From: Granulicella sp. WH15 | GTDB lineage: Bacteria; Acidobacteriota; Terriglobia; Terriglobales; Acidobacteriaceae | Assembly (NCBI RefSeq): GCF_009914315.1 | Contig: NZ_CP042596.1 | Span: forward strand, 4,154,001-4,218,000 | Length of the DNA stretch: 64,000 nucleotides | Reading direction: 5' to 3' | Shown here: positions 50,716 through 59,967 of the stretch, in pieces | Position numbering within the stretch: the first letter of the stretch is position 1 | Layout of the letters: each line of letters begins with the position of its first letter | Made by a program: the position numbers and the translations under genes | The notes under the pieces: model-generated | What the model was told of the DNA's origin: nothing | Database searches by the model: none | Seen by the model: only the letters and a program-made list of their open reading frames with translations

Positions 50716-52143
50716 ATGAACCTCTACGCTTTTGTCCTCGGCCTCATCGTTCTCACACTCCTCACGGTCTCGCTCACGCGTGTCAGCAAGGTCAAGACCC
50801 GGGCCGACTACCTCGTCGCCGGTCGCTCCCTGCCTGCCTTCGTACTGATCTTTACGCTGCTCTCCTCGTGGATCGGCTCGGGCTCGCTGCTGGCCGGAGC
50901 CGAGAACGCCTACCGGCACGGCTTTGCCGCGCTCTGGCAGGCCGCCGGAGGCTGGGCCGGGCTGCTGCTGATCTACTTCATCGCGCCGCGCGCGCGCAAG
51001 TTCGCCCAGTACACCATTCCCGACCTGCTCGAGGCCCGCTACAACCAGACCGCACGCGTGCTCGGCGTCATCGCCGTGCTCTTCACCTACACAGCCATCA
51101 CCAGCTACCAGTTCATCGGCGGCGGCGACATCATGCACCTCGTCTTCCCCAGTCTGAGCGCGCGCCACGGGCAGGAGATCATCGCCGCCTTCGTCATCGT
51201 CTTCACCGCCATCGCGGGCATGAGTTCGGTCGCCTACATGGACGTCGCCATTGGGCTTCTGGCGACCTTCGCGCTACTGGCCGCGCTACCCGTGCTCGCC
51301 CATGCGGCCGGGGGATGGCACCACATCGCCGCGACCCTGCCCGCCACACACTTTCAGCTCCTCGGCGACTTCACCCTGCTGCGCGCCTTCGAACTGTTCC
51401 TGCCCACGTGCCTGCTCATGCTCGGCAACCAGTCGATGTACCAGAAGTTCTTCTCGGCCAAGACGGAGAAGGATGCCACCCGCGCCGTCGTGGGCTGGTT
51501 CATCGGCATCGTGATCCTCGAGTCGGTTATCGCGGCTCTGGCAGTGGTCGGCTCGGCGCTCTTTCCCGCTGGAGAAGTCCACGAGAACCCGCGCGAGATC
51601 CTCGCCTACACCGCGCTGCACGGGCTGCCGCGACTGCTGGGAGCCGTGATGGTTGGGGCCATCTTTGCCAAGGTCATCTCGACCGCCAACAACTACCTCT
51701 TCTCGCCCGCGACCAACCTCATCAACGATGTCTTCGTGCGCTACCTGCGGCCCGACGCCTCGCACCGCAGCGTGCTGCTGGTCAGCCGGGTGCTCGTGGT
51801 CTTCCTCGGCCTGTGGTCGCTGGCGCAGTCGCTGGGAACCCACTCGGTGCTCGAAAAGGCGCTCTACGCCTATACGATCTACTCGGCCGCGCTGACGCCG
51901 GTGATCCTGGCGGCGTTCTTCTGGAGGCGTGCGACGGCGGCGGGAGCCGTGACCAGCATTGCTGTGGGCACCTTCGTCACAGTGCTGTGGGACACGCACT
52001 TCATCCACACGCACCTGCCGCCCGCCATCGCCGAGCGCGACGCGATCTTCCCCGCTCTGGTGGGATCGCTGCTCTGCCTCGGGCTGGTAAGCCTGATGAC
52101 GAAGCCGCCAAGCGAAGCCCAGCTAGCTCCCTTCGCGGAGTAG
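50716..52143 (+). CDS. Sodium:solute symporter (SSS family)
   Basis: 475 residues with about 13 predicted helices. It starts MNLYAFVLGLIVLTLL, followed by RADYLVAGRSLPAFVLIFTL and SSWIGSGSLLAGAENAY, the usual first three helices of the family. YTIPDLLEARYNQTARVLGV and MVGAIFAKVISTANNYLFSP are also standard. The substrate could be a sugar, amino acid or carboxylate; nothing nearby decides it. An in-frame ATG 17 codons upstream (50665) would add a non-hydrophobic, unconserved tail. Neither start has a good Shine-Dalgarno. The gene is monocistronic and faces the large receptor gene across a shared terminator. Confidence 0.86.
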   Translation: MNLYAFVLGLIVLTLLTVSLTRVSKVKTRADYLVAGRSLPAFVLIFTLLSSWIGSGSLLAGAENAYRHGFAALWQAAGGWAGLLLIYFIAPRARKFAQYTIPDLLEARYNQTARVLGVIAVLFTYTAITSYQFIGGGDIMHLVFPSLSARHGQEIIAAFVIVFTAIAGMSSVAYMDVAIGLLATFALLAALPVLAHAAGGWHHIAATLPATHFQLLGDFTLLRAFELFLPTCLLMLGNQSMYQKFFSAKTEKDATRAVVGWFIGIVILESVIAALAVVGSALFPAGEVHENPREILAYTALHGLPRLLGAVMVGAIFAKVISTANNYLFSPATNLINDVFVRYLRPDASHRSVLLVSRVLVVFLGLWSLAQSLGTHSVLEKALYAYTIYSAALTPVILAAFFWRRATAAGAVTSIAVGTFVTVLWDTHFIHTHLPPAIAERDAIFPALVGSLLCLGLVSLMTKPPSEAQLAPFAE

Positions 52144-52155
52144 TCACCACAGTAA

Positions 52156-52195
52156 AAAGAGCACGGCCCCGGATAAATCCGGGGCCGTGCTCTTT
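52156..52195. terminator. Bidirectional terminator between symporter and receptor
   Basis: An 18-bp perfect stem, AAAGAGCACGGCCCCGGA and its complement, with a 4-nt loop. An A run (52154-52158) on one side and TCTTT on the other serve as T tracts in the two directions. It lies 12 bp from one stop and 16 bp from the other. Confidence 0.9.
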
Positions 52196-52211
52196 GCTGC
52201 TGCGGTTGAGT

Positions 52212-55200
52212 TTAGAAGAACAGCTTCGCGGCGAACTGCATCTGACGCGGGCCGTAGAGGCTGTTGTTGGTGCCCGAGGGTGCCCCGAAGGCGCTCAGAC
52301 CGGTTCCGCTGTAGGGCGCGATGCAGCCCTGGAACGTGGAGCCAGTCGGTGCGCTCGTAACATTGCACTTCAGGGTTCCAGAGGAGGAGCCCGACGCGAG
52401 ATACTGCGAGTAGGTTCCGTTCACACCCGTGATGATGGTGTGGTTGAGCAGGTTGAAGGCGTCCGCCGTAACCTGCATGTACATGCGGCGGTAGATCGGA
52501 ATATCGCGCGCAACCCGGAAGTCGAAGTTGTTGAACCCCGGCCCGTAGATGCTGTTGCGTCCGATCTGGGGAGGACGTCCGGTGGTCGCCGAACCCGAGC
52601 TGGAGCTCATGGCGCCGCCATAGATGTTGCCGTCGGCTCCATAGCTCGTTCCCGTACCGGAGTAGACCGTGCCGCTCATCCCAAGGAAGATCGGCTGGCC
52701 GCCCGACGCGATAAAGCCGCCCGAGAAGGTGAAGTCGTCGACGAGGTGCTTGACGATCTTGTTACCCTCGAAGATCTGCGGCTTGTAGACGAAGCTGAGG
52801 GTGAAGCGATTGCGGATGTCGGTATCCGACGGGCCGTTATCGCGGCGAACGTTATTCGGATCGAGCGGTGTGTCGCCGCCGTAGAAGGTTCCATTGGTTC
52901 CCTGAACCTGGCCCGTATCGGTCGCACGCGCCCAGGTATAGTTCGCCAGCACCTCGAGTCCGTTGCTGAAGGGACGACGAACCGTTGCCGCGAGCGAGTT
53001 ATACCAGGTGTTGGCGATGCTGAAGCCGGTGTTGATCGAGGTGATCGCCGAGCTGCGGCGGTCGCTCTGCAGGTAGACCGGCACCGTCAACTGCTTGATG
53101 ACCTTGTTGCTGGAGTCGGTGACGTTGTAGCTGGCCGTTCCATGGGGCGTCTGCCCGATGAGGTTAGCATCGACGAAGACCGGCAGGCGCAGAGCGCGGG
53201 TTCCGACGTAGCCGACCGAGAGGGTCATCTTGCCGGGCAGAGCCTGCTCCACGCTCAGGTCAGCCTCGTGCGCCAGCGGCGGAACGAAGTTGGGGTCCAG
53301 ACCGTGGAAGCTCTGAGAACCCAGGATCGCGGGGCCATTGACCGAGGGAGCCGTGCCGCCGGTAGGAAAGAGCGCCGACGAGAGCGGAGGACCGGTGACG
53401 GGGAACGGCACGAGGGGATACTGCAGGCTGTTGCTGGCGCTGGGAACCGTCGTACACCGCGGCTTGGGGTTCGCAGTCGTCGGAGCGCCGACCGAGCTCT
53501 GGCATCCCGTGTAGTTGTAGTTCACCTGAACGACACCGTTCTCAACCCGCATAGCGTAGTAGGTGCTGCCCTGGTTGAGCGCGGAGAACATACCGTAACC
53601 GCCGCGAACCACCGTGCCGGAGCCGCCGTAGGGAGTCCAGCTAAAGCCGATGCGAGGCTGAACGCGGTCGGTCACATTCTTGATCGTGCCGCTATACTGC
53701 GTCGAGATCGGGGCGAAGTTGTTGTTGACGAGGCCCGGTGCGGGGGTCAACTGGATGTCGTAACGGAGGCCGACCGTCAGGGTCAAGTTGGGTGTGACCC
53801 TCCAGGTGTCTTCGGCGAAGCCGTCGAACATCTTCATCCAGAAGTCGTCCTTACCCTGCGTTCCCGGAGCAGTGTTCACGATGTCGATCGTCTGGACGAA
53901 CGTGTTGTAGTGATATCCGGCGTAAGGATCGGTGTTACCTGCCTGACCCGCGAAGGCGTCCTGGATCCAGTCCTGGAAGTTGAGCGTGGGGGTGGAGTCG
54001 CCGTAGCTGTAGACACCGCCGCCCTGGAAGAGATTGATCATGACCTCGTGAACGAGGTTGACGTCGCCTCCGAACTTGAGGGTGTGATGTCCCTTGGTGG
54101 TGGAAAAGACATCGGTGAACTGGGTGCGGTGCTCGTCCGGCTCGGCCACGCGGGGCAGAGCGTTGGGCATACCGAAGGTGACGACGCCTGTTGCCACACT
54201 GGGCCCGGAGGCATAGGCACCAGCAGTCTCAAGATCGCGTCCGTACTGGAAGTGAACCTGGTTGACCGAGGACTTGCCGATCTGGGTGGTGAGTCCGGCT
54301 ACCAGGAAACGCTCGTGGTAGCTGGTGGGACCGTTGGTGCTGGGCGAGCTGTTGGAGAAGGTAGGAGCCGGGCTATAACCGTAAGAGCTGTCGTAGTCCG
54401 CGAAATTGTAGTCCACGAACGCATCGTTTCGGCTGTTGATGTGAGCATCCAGACGGGGGAAGAAGAGGTTCTGCTTCTGGAAGCGCGAGGGCGGCGTCTG
54501 GCCGGGAGCGATGTTAGCTACGTTCAGCAGGAACGCGATACCGTTGTTACACTGCGCCGCGGTGATGGTCGCGGGGCACTGCGTCGGCGTCACCAGGGTG
54601 GTCGCCGAGGTGCCCGCTGGCGGCGCAACCACAGCCGAAGGCGTCAGCGAGATGTAGTTCGTATCGGAGTAAAGCGCGCGGCCGACCTTACGGAAGCCGT
54701 CATAAGTGAAGAAGAAAAAGAGACGATCCTTGATGATCGGTCCGCCAATGGAGCCGCCGAACTGCTGCTGCTGATGGACGGGCTGGGTCAGCAGGAAGGG
54801 CGTGGCTCCGTTGTGCAGTGCCTGGAACTTGCTGTAGGGATCGAGCGCGTTGAGTGTCGGATAACGCAGGTAGTAGAAGGCGTCGCCGTGGAACTGGTTG
54901 GTGCCGCTCTTGGTGATGGCGTTTACCTGTCCACCGGCCGCTTGGCCGAACTCGACCGAGTAGTTCGAGGTCTCGGCCTGGAACTCCTTGATGGAGTCGA
55001 TGGAGTAGACGTATGGCGCACCGGAGGCGCGGCCGCGGGCCTCGGAGAAGAGCATCTGGTTGTTATTCGAGCCGTCTACGTAGTTCTGGTTGTAGAGGCC
55101 GCTGATGCCGTGAAAGCTGACCAGACCCGAACCGCCGTCCTGCGTGACGTTCGGCGTGTTGAGGACGAAGGCGCTCCAGTTGCGCGAGGCGATGGGCAGG

Positions 55201-55640
55201 TTGGCGATCAAAGCCGCGCCGATGGTCTGCGAGACCTCGGTCTTGTCGGTGTCGACGAGCGGAGCCGCACTGGTGACCTCGACCTGCGTGGCGACCGAAC
55301 CGGCGGAGAGCGCGGCGTCGATCGAGAGCGTCTGGCCTACGGTCAACAGCAGGTTCTTGCGATCGACCTTGCCGAAGCTGCCGCCGCCCAGGATCACTTC
55401 ATAGTGGCCGGGCTGGAGGAAGCTCGCGTTGTACTCGCCCGCACCGTTGGTGGTCAGGTTGCGGGTGACGCCGGTATCCGTATCGATAACTACGACCGAA
55501 GCGCCGGGTACGACAGCTCCGGACGTATCTGTAACCGTTCCGGTGATATTACCGACACCGGAGGTTTGGGGGAGGGCTGAATGCGCCGCAGCAGCAAAGA
55601 TCGCCGTAATGGCGAGCGTTTTAAATCGTTTAAAGTTCAT
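52212..55640 (-). CDS. TonB-dependent receptor with carboxypeptidase-regulatory-like N-terminus
   Basis: Complete outer-membrane receptor of 1,142 residues. The signal peptide ends near AAAAHSALPQ. The carboxypeptidase-regulatory-like domain covers about 28-105 (GNITGTVTDTSGAVVPGASV), followed by the plug (ALIANLPIASRNWSAFVLNT; GQVNAITKSGTNQFHGDAFY) and a barrel with QFGGSIGGPIIKDRLFFFFT. The final residue is the aromatic F that such barrels need (MQFAAKLFF). The same architecture as the truncated receptor at the left edge, but different in sequence. The start shown begins the signal peptide; a GTG 13 codons earlier is the alternative. No SusD-like or sugar gene is next to it, so the ligand is unknown. 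Confidence 0.93.
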   Translation of the reverse strand: MNFKRFKTLAITAIFAAAAHSALPQTSGVGNITGTVTDTSGAVVPGASVVVIDTDTGVTRNLTTNGAGEYNASFLQPGHYEVILGGGSFGKVDRKNLLLTVGQTLSIDAALSAGSVATQVEVTSAAPLVDTDKTEVSQTIGAALIANLPIASRNWSAFVLNTPNVTQDGGSGLVSFHGISGLYNQNYVDGSNNNQMLFSEARGRASGAPYVYSIDSIKEFQAETSNYSVEFGQAAGGQVNAITKSGTNQFHGDAFYYLRYPTLNALDPYSKFQALHNGATPFLLTQPVHQQQQFGGSIGGPIIKDRLFFFFTYDGFRKVGRALYSDTNYISLTPSAVVAPPAGTSATTLVTPTQCPATITAAQCNNGIAFLLNVANIAPGQTPPSRFQKQNLFFPRLDAHINSRNDAFVDYNFADYDSSYGYSPAPTFSNSSPSTNGPTSYHERFLVAGLTTQIGKSSVNQVHFQYGRDLETAGAYASGPSVATGVVTFGMPNALPRVAEPDEHRTQFTDVFSTTKGHHTLKFGGDVNLVHEVMINLFQGGGVYSYGDSTPTLNFQDWIQDAFAGQAGNTDPYAGYHYNTFVQTIDIVNTAPGTQGKDDFWMKMFDGFAEDTWRVTPNLTLTVGLRYDIQLTPAPGLVNNNFAPISTQYSGTIKNVTDRVQPRIGFSWTPYGGSGTVVRGGYGMFSALNQGSTYYAMRVENGVVQVNYNYTGCQSSVGAPTTANPKPRCTTVPSASNSLQYPLVPFPVTGPPLSSALFPTGGTAPSVNGPAILGSQSFHGLDPNFVPPLAHEADLSVEQALPGKMTLSVGYVGTRALRLPVFVDANLIGQTPHGTASYNVTDSSNKVIKQLTVPVYLQSDRRSSAITSINTGFSIANTWYNSLAATVRRPFSNGLEVLANYTWARATDTGQVQGTNGTFYGGDTPLDPNNVRRDNGPSDTDIRNRFTLSFVYKPQIFEGNKIVKHLVDDFTFSGGFIASGGQPIFLGMSGTVYSGTGTSYGADGNIYGGAMSSSSGSATTGRPPQIGRNSIYGPGFNNFDFRVARDIPIYRRMYMQVTADAFNLLNHTIITGVNGTYSQYLASGSSSGTLKCNVTSAPTGSTFQGCIAPYSGTGLSAFGAPSGTNNSLYGPRQMQFAAKLFF

Positions 55641-55943
55641 ATGAACTGTCTGGCTCCTGATTTTTTTACGTCGGTGCACCGTCTGGGTCGCGGTGCTGCC
55701 GTTTATGGTTCAGTCTTGCCCCAAGGGGAGAAGGGTGCAAGCTCGAGACGAATCTTCAGTCTCTTCAGTATTGAATAACCCAAGCCTCTTTCAGCACGGA
55801 AGAGAAGTCAAGTTATTTTTACTTCCTTGTCTCAACTTTGCTGACAACATCCCGTCTAAGGCCACGCGCGAAATGCCGCACTCCCACCATCTCATAGAGG
55901 ATTTTCAGGCGTTGTCCCGTATCGGAACAGCTAACCCACGCAC
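55641..55943. promoter_or_regulatory. Upstream region of the large receptor
   Basis: 303 bp without a supportable gene. It contains an A/T-rich patch near 55810-55830 (AAGTTATTTTTACTTCC) that may belong to the receptor promoter. No repeat module is present, unlike most other gaps of this size. Confidence 0.35.
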
Positions 55944-56345
55944 TCAGTGGAGTTGGTCGGGGATCACCGCATACTGCACCAACAGCTCGAAGGGCACGAT
56001 TTTTAACGTATTTTCATGTGTCGCTTCGAGCAGAACAGGACATGCGGCTCCAGCCTGTTGCACCTCGAGCCAGCGCGCCGCGCATACGCACCAGCGATCA
56101 CCCGGCTTCAACCCGGCAAAACCGTACTGCGGCATCGGCGTCGATAGATCGTTACCCAGCGCCTTCGATGCACGCAGGAACGGCTCATCTACCACGCAGC
56201 AGATGGTGTGTACGCCGAAGTCCTCCGGGCCGGTCTCGCAGCAGCCAGTGCGGTAGAAGCCGGTCATCGGCTCGCAGCCGCAGATCGCCAGCGGCTGGCC
56301 TAGTACATTCTTGCCACGGGAAGAGATCGGTTCAATTGTCGGCAT
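55944..56345 (-). CDS. DUF2237 family protein
   Basis: 133 residues matching the conserved DUF2237 pattern: NVLGQPLAICGCEPMTGFYR, GCCETGPEDFGVHTICCVVD, GNDLSTPMPQYGFAGLKPGD and RWCVCAARWLEVQQAGAACP, then LEATHENTLKIVPFELLVQY. The several conserved cysteines (about ten in total) are characteristic. The function is unknown in all organisms I know of; a metal or redox role is only a guess. AAGGAC lies before the ATG. Single gene, with a repeat directly upstream. Confidence 0.9.
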   Translation of the reverse strand: MPTIEPISSRGKNVLGQPLAICGCEPMTGFYRTGCCETGPEDFGVHTICCVVDEPFLRASKALGNDLSTPMPQYGFAGLKPGDRWCVCAARWLEVQQAGAACPVLLEATHENTLKIVPFELLVQYAVIPDQLH

Positions 56346-56388
56346 CGGTTACTTGTCCTTCTTTCCAGTATCCCACTTAAAAACAAAA

Positions 56389-56585
56389 GCGCCCTCATGC
56401 CGGGGCACTTCGTGCTGTACTCGGGGCGGTATGGGCAGGATCAACCACAGCGGTCCTCCCGTTGGTCGGTAGCGAGAATCGCTTGCTTCCGACCAACGGG
56501 AGGACCGCTGTGGTTGATTTACCGAGACAAGCTATACGCGTCACGAAGTGACCGCCCCGCGCGTAGCGGGCCCGTCCGGCAGGAC
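56389..56585. repeat. Modular intergenic repeat with 30-bp perfect hairpin, copy 11
   Basis: A short GC module, GGGGCGGTATGGGCAGG, then a perfect 30-bp inverted repeat at 56440-56469 and 56489-56518 with a 19-nt loop. The core of the arms is the standard CCTCCCGTTGGTCGG, here extended outward by ATCAACCACAGCGGT. The TCACGAAGTGACCGC and GGCCCGTCCGGCAGGACAG modules follow. It separates xylB (ending beside it) from the DUF2237 gene. Confidence 0.9.
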
Positions 56586-56592
56586 AGAATCT

Positions 56593-58065
56593 TTACGCCT
56601 GAAACACTCCCTTGAGCGCCGGGTAGATACGCCGGTAGCGCGGATACGCAGCCTGCATCGCCGCCGCGCTGGTCGGGGGGATGACCGCCGCCGCGCGGAT
56701 GGTGGCCGCGCAGGCAGCCTGCACCGAAGGCCACGCGTTGACACCCGTACCCGCCAGCAGCGCTGCACCGAAGGCTCCGCCCTCCTCGGCCTCGAGCAGC
56801 TCGACCGAGTGATTGTAGACATCGGCCTGGATCTGCCGCCAGAGCGGGCCGCGTGCGCCGCCGCCGCCGAGGCGGATCTTCTCGACCGGGATCGCCAGCT
56901 CCTCGAAGAGGGTGAAGGTGTCCTTGAGGCTAAAAGCCACGCCTTCCAAAACCGCGCGGACGAAGTGGCCGAGGGTGTGCGAGGCCGTGACGCCGATGAA
57001 GGCCGCGCGGGCGTCGGGGTCGAGGTGCGGAGTGCGCTCGCCGAAGAGGTACGGCACCCAGAGCATTCCGTCCGAACCGGCGGGAACCTTCGCGGCCAGC
57101 GCGGTCAGGTCGTCGTAGCCGAGCTGCGGGGTGAAGGTGTCGCGGAAGTAGCGGAAGCTGAGGCCCGCGCCGTTGGTGACGCCCATGACGTGCCAGATGC
57201 CGGGAGCCGCGTGGCAGAAGGTGTGGAGGCGTCCGTGCGCGTCCTTGGTCGGCGCAGCCGTGGCCGCGAAGACCACGCCCGAGGTGCCGATAGTGGCCGA
57301 GACCGAACCCGGCTCGAGGATGCCCATGCCGACCGCGCCCGCGCCCTGATCGCCTGCGCCCGCGACGACCGGCGTGCCAGCGGCAAGGCCGGTGACTGAG
57401 GAAGCTTCGGGCAGGATGCGCCCGCAGACCTCGGGGCCTTCAAAGAGGCTCGGCAGCCACGACATGGGGATGCCCGCGGCGGCGGCGACTTCGGTGGACC
57501 AGCGGCGGTAGGTGACGTCGAGCAGCAGTGTGCCCGAGGCCTCCTGCATGTCAATGGCGTACTCGCCCGTGAGCTTGTAGCGAACGTAGTCCTTGGGGCA
57601 GAGCACGTGGGCGATCTTGGCGAAGATCTCCGGCTGATGCTCACGCACCCAGAGCAGCTTGGTGAGCGTGAAGTTCGGCAGCGCGGGGTTGCAGGTCAGC
57701 TCGATCATCCGCTCGTAGCCGATGGTCTCGTTGAGCCAGTCGCACTGCGGCTGGGTGCGCTGGTCGCACCAGATGAGCGCCGGACGCAGCACCTTGCCGT
57801 CGGCGTCAAGCATAACGCAGCCGTGCATCTGGCCGGTGAGCCCGACCGACTCGACTGCCTTGCCGTTCTCGCGCGCCCAGCGCATGACGCCGCCGATGGC
57901 GGTCTTGGCCGCGTGCCACCAGTCGTCGGGGTCCTGCTCGGCCCAGCCGATCTCCGCCGAGTGAATCGGCTGATGCTCGCAAGCCTCCGACACCACCACG
58001 CGCCCGTCCCGATCCACCAGGATCGCCCGCGTACCACCCGTACCTACATCCACGCCTAAGAACAT
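56593..58065 (-). CDS. xylB: Xylulokinase
   Basis: Phosphorylates D-xylulose to xylulose 5-phosphate for the pentose phosphate pathway; cytoplasmic FGGY-family kinase of 490 residues, normal for XylB. Motifs: FLGVDVGTGGTRAILVD (first phosphate loop), VGLTGQMHGCVMLDADG (substrate region), IWCDQRTQPQCDWLNE, GAGDQGAGAVGMGI (catalytic Asp), SATIGTSGVVFA and IRLGGGGARGPLWRQIQADV near the end. GAGGG precedes the ATG. It lies 65 bp behind the isomerase. The substrate assignment rests on XylB-like motifs; the neighbouring isomerase is of the fucose/arabinose type, so a ribulokinase-like activity cannot be excluded. Confidence 0.88.
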   Translation of the reverse strand: MFLGVDVGTGGTRAILVDRDGRVVVSEACEHQPIHSAEIGWAEQDPDDWWHAAKTAIGGVMRWARENGKAVESVGLTGQMHGCVMLDADGKVLRPALIWCDQRTQPQCDWLNETIGYERMIELTCNPALPNFTLTKLLWVREHQPEIFAKIAHVLCPKDYVRYKLTGEYAIDMQEASGTLLLDVTYRRWSTEVAAAAGIPMSWLPSLFEGPEVCGRILPEASSVTGLAAGTPVVAGAGDQGAGAVGMGILEPGSVSATIGTSGVVFAATAAPTKDAHGRLHTFCHAAPGIWHVMGVTNGAGLSFRYFRDTFTPQLGYDDLTALAAKVPAGSDGMLWVPYLFGERTPHLDPDARAAFIGVTASHTLGHFVRAVLEGVAFSLKDTFTLFEELAIPVEKIRLGGGGARGPLWRQIQADVYNHSVELLEAEEGGAFGAALLAGTGVNAWPSVQAACAATIRAAAVIPPTSAAAMQAAYPRYRRIYPALKGVFQA

Positions 58066-58130
58066 TTTCGTATCCCTCGCAAGAAAAAGAGGGAGCTGGG
58101 CGCACTGCCCCGCTCCCCCGCTGTGCTGCT

Positions 58131-59543
58131 TTATTTGTGCCAGTGCATCTTCCAGCCCAGGTACTTGCTGGCTGCCTCGAAGACAGGGGCCGCGGTGGTC
58201 GAGAAGCTCGCCGCCACGTGATGCTCGAAGCCGTTCTCGCAGATGTAGCGGAGCAGCTCCTGCATCTTGGGGATCTCGACCACGCCCGCGCCGCCGAAGG
58301 TGTTGAGCGGATCGTTGGTGAAGGCTCCCTCGCCCACGTAGCCGGTGATCTTGCCGGTAAAGTCGTCGGTGGAGAAGCGCGCATAGCTCATGGCTCCGGC
58401 CTTGACCGTGCCGTCGAGCGTGCCGTGCGTGTTCTCCTTGCCTACCGTGCCCGCGATGATGAGCTGATAGTCCATCTTCACGCCTTCATTGAAGAAGTGC
58501 TTGGGCAGGTTGGAGCAGTGGAAGCAGACAGCCTTGTCCGGGTTGTCGCCGTAGTTGTTGTTCCAGTCGAGCAGCGCGGAGGGCGTCTCGCTGGCCAATC
58601 CCAGCGCATACATGCTGAGCGTGCCCAGCACGTCGACCTCGCAGGCCGAGGGGATCAGGTTCTCGCTCATCATGCTCATCACCGTGCAAGGCACGATGCC
58701 GAGGAACTCTTCGATGGAGGTCCAGCACTGCACGGCCGAGACGGTAAGCTCCGACGCCTTCATCCAGTGGTCGATAACCGCGCCCAGCTTGGCCATCTTC
58801 ATCAGCGCGGCCTCGGGGGTCTGGCCGACGGGGATGTACTGCTTGATGGCGGCGAGCTTGGCCTGCGCGGCGTCGTCGTTGTCGCTCATGCGGGTGATGC
58901 GGCCCATGACCTCGGAGAGGTCGAGCGTCTCTACCGTGATGCCGCTCTTTTCGAGCAGCTTCTCCGAGTAGCGGACCGTGTTGAAGGCCGTGGGACGCGC
59001 GCCGATGGCTCCGATGCGCACGTTGCGCAGGCCGCGCACGACGCGGCAGGTGCCCGCGAAGACGGACAGGTCGGCCTTGAACTCAGCCGAATCGGGAGCT
59101 TCGGTGTGCAGCGTGGTGAGCGTGTACGGAATGCCGTACTGCTTCAGGTTGTTACAGATCGACATCTTGCCGCAGAAGCTGTCGCGGCGGAAGGCGATGG
59201 TCATCTTGCTGGTCGAATCCGGCGTGGCCTGGATGAGGATAGGAACGTTCAGGTTCGCCAGGCGGATGGCGTCGGCCAGGCCGCGCTCTTCACCGAAGTT
59301 CGGCAGCGTGATGATGATGCCGTCGATCTCGTCGGCGTGCTTCTTGAACAGGACCGCGCACTTCTTCGCGTCCTCGTAGGTCTCGACTGCTCCGTGCGCC
59401 GTCTCCTCGGGGGTGAGGACGATCGGCTTGATGCCCGCGGCCTCAAGCGCCGCGATCATCTCGAGCCTGCCGCTCGTGGCCAGGTGGCTGGGGAAAAAGC
59501 CACGGTTGCCTACGATTACACCCATTGTCATCTGCTTCGCCAT
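58131..59543 (-). CDS. L-fucose/L-arabinose isomerase-family protein
   Basis: 470 residues. The sequence follows the FucI/AraA-like fold: MGVIVGNRGFFPSHLATSGR at the N-terminus, KKCAVLFKKHADEIDGIIIT, LPNFGEERGLADAIRLANLN, VPILIQATPDSTSKMTIAFR and the central SEVMGRITRMSDNDDAAQAK. The conserved HHVAASFSTTAAPVFEAASK region closes the protein. This family interconverts aldoses and ketoses with Mn2+, and its members often lack a known substrate. With xylB it would supply a ketopentose, so it probably isomerises D-xylose or L-arabinose. A classical xylA is absent from the window. AGGAG stands 5 nt before the ATG. Confidence 0.82.
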   Translation of the reverse strand: MAKQMTMGVIVGNRGFFPSHLATSGRLEMIAALEAAGIKPIVLTPEETAHGAVETYEDAKKCAVLFKKHADEIDGIIITLPNFGEERGLADAIRLANLNVPILIQATPDSTSKMTIAFRRDSFCGKMSICNNLKQYGIPYTLTTLHTEAPDSAEFKADLSVFAGTCRVVRGLRNVRIGAIGARPTAFNTVRYSEKLLEKSGITVETLDLSEVMGRITRMSDNDDAAQAKLAAIKQYIPVGQTPEAALMKMAKLGAVIDHWMKASELTVSAVQCWTSIEEFLGIVPCTVMSMMSENLIPSACEVDVLGTLSMYALGLASETPSALLDWNNNYGDNPDKAVCFHCSNLPKHFFNEGVKMDYQLIIAGTVGKENTHGTLDGTVKAGAMSYARFSTDDFTGKITGYVGEGAFTNDPLNTFGGAGVVEIPKMQELLRYICENGFEHHVAASFSTTAAPVFEAASKYLGWKMHWHK

Positions 59544-59649
59544 GTGCGCTCCTAAAAAATGTTAGTAAAAGCTTCTCGTTATTAGTTATTGACTGGACCG
59601 AGTGCGTTGCCGTGCGGACGCCGGGTTGAGTCAGGCTTGAACCTTATGG

Positions 59650-59676
59650 TAACGAAGTTGTGAGAACGCTTCGTTA
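59650..59676. promoter_or_regulatory. Inverted repeat upstream of the isomerase
   Basis: TAACGAAG and CTTCGTTA, spaced by 11 nt, 107 bp before the isomerase ATG and overlapping the stop of the small membrane protein. No T tract follows, so an operator is more likely than a terminator. Confidence 0.4.
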
Positions 59677-59943
59677 TCCTTTGCCGGGGCGGAAACGGAT
59701 CGTGTAAAAGCCTCCGAAGAGTGTGAGAAAGAGGCCCCACTTCAGCGTCGGGTGCAGGTTGGCCAGGATCGTGTGCGGAGGGTTCGAAAGGTCGAGAATC
59801 CCCTGCACGATCAGCACCAGACCGTAGGCCAGCATCAGGATGCCGCAGAAGAACCAGATGGAAAGCTCCGTGTGCGCGTCGGCGACGGCTACTCCCTCGG
59901 GGATGTTGATGTGCGGCTTGGGGTCCTGCGTCTCGTCATGCAT
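59674..59943 (-). CDS. Small two-helix membrane protein
   Basis: 89 residues with two predicted membrane helices, WFFCGILMLAYGLVLIVQGI and LKWGLFLTLFGGFYTIRF, after a short soluble N-terminus. AGGAG precedes the ATG. It lies 24 bp behind the symporter and before the isomerase on the same strand. Small membrane proteins in sugar symporter operons may assist the transporter, but no family name is known to me. Confidence 0.75.
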   Translation of the reverse strand: MHDETQDPKPHINIPEGVAVADAHTELSIWFFCGILMLAYGLVLIVQGILDLSNPPHTILANLHPTLKWGLFLTLFGGFYTIRFRPGKG

Positions 59944-59967
59944 GACGGCTCCTGATACCAGTTGCTT

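Noticed and set aside
50658..55580. A 1,640-residue open frame on the plus strand across the symporter and the large receptor
   Set aside because: It is an out-of-frame shadow of the symporter and the antisense of the receptor, made possible by high GC. The composition is Arg/Gly/Val/Ala-rich with no domain.
58137..59555. A 472-residue open frame opposite the isomerase
   Set aside because: Antisense shadow; the minus strand holds the conserved isomerase sequence with a strong ribosome site.
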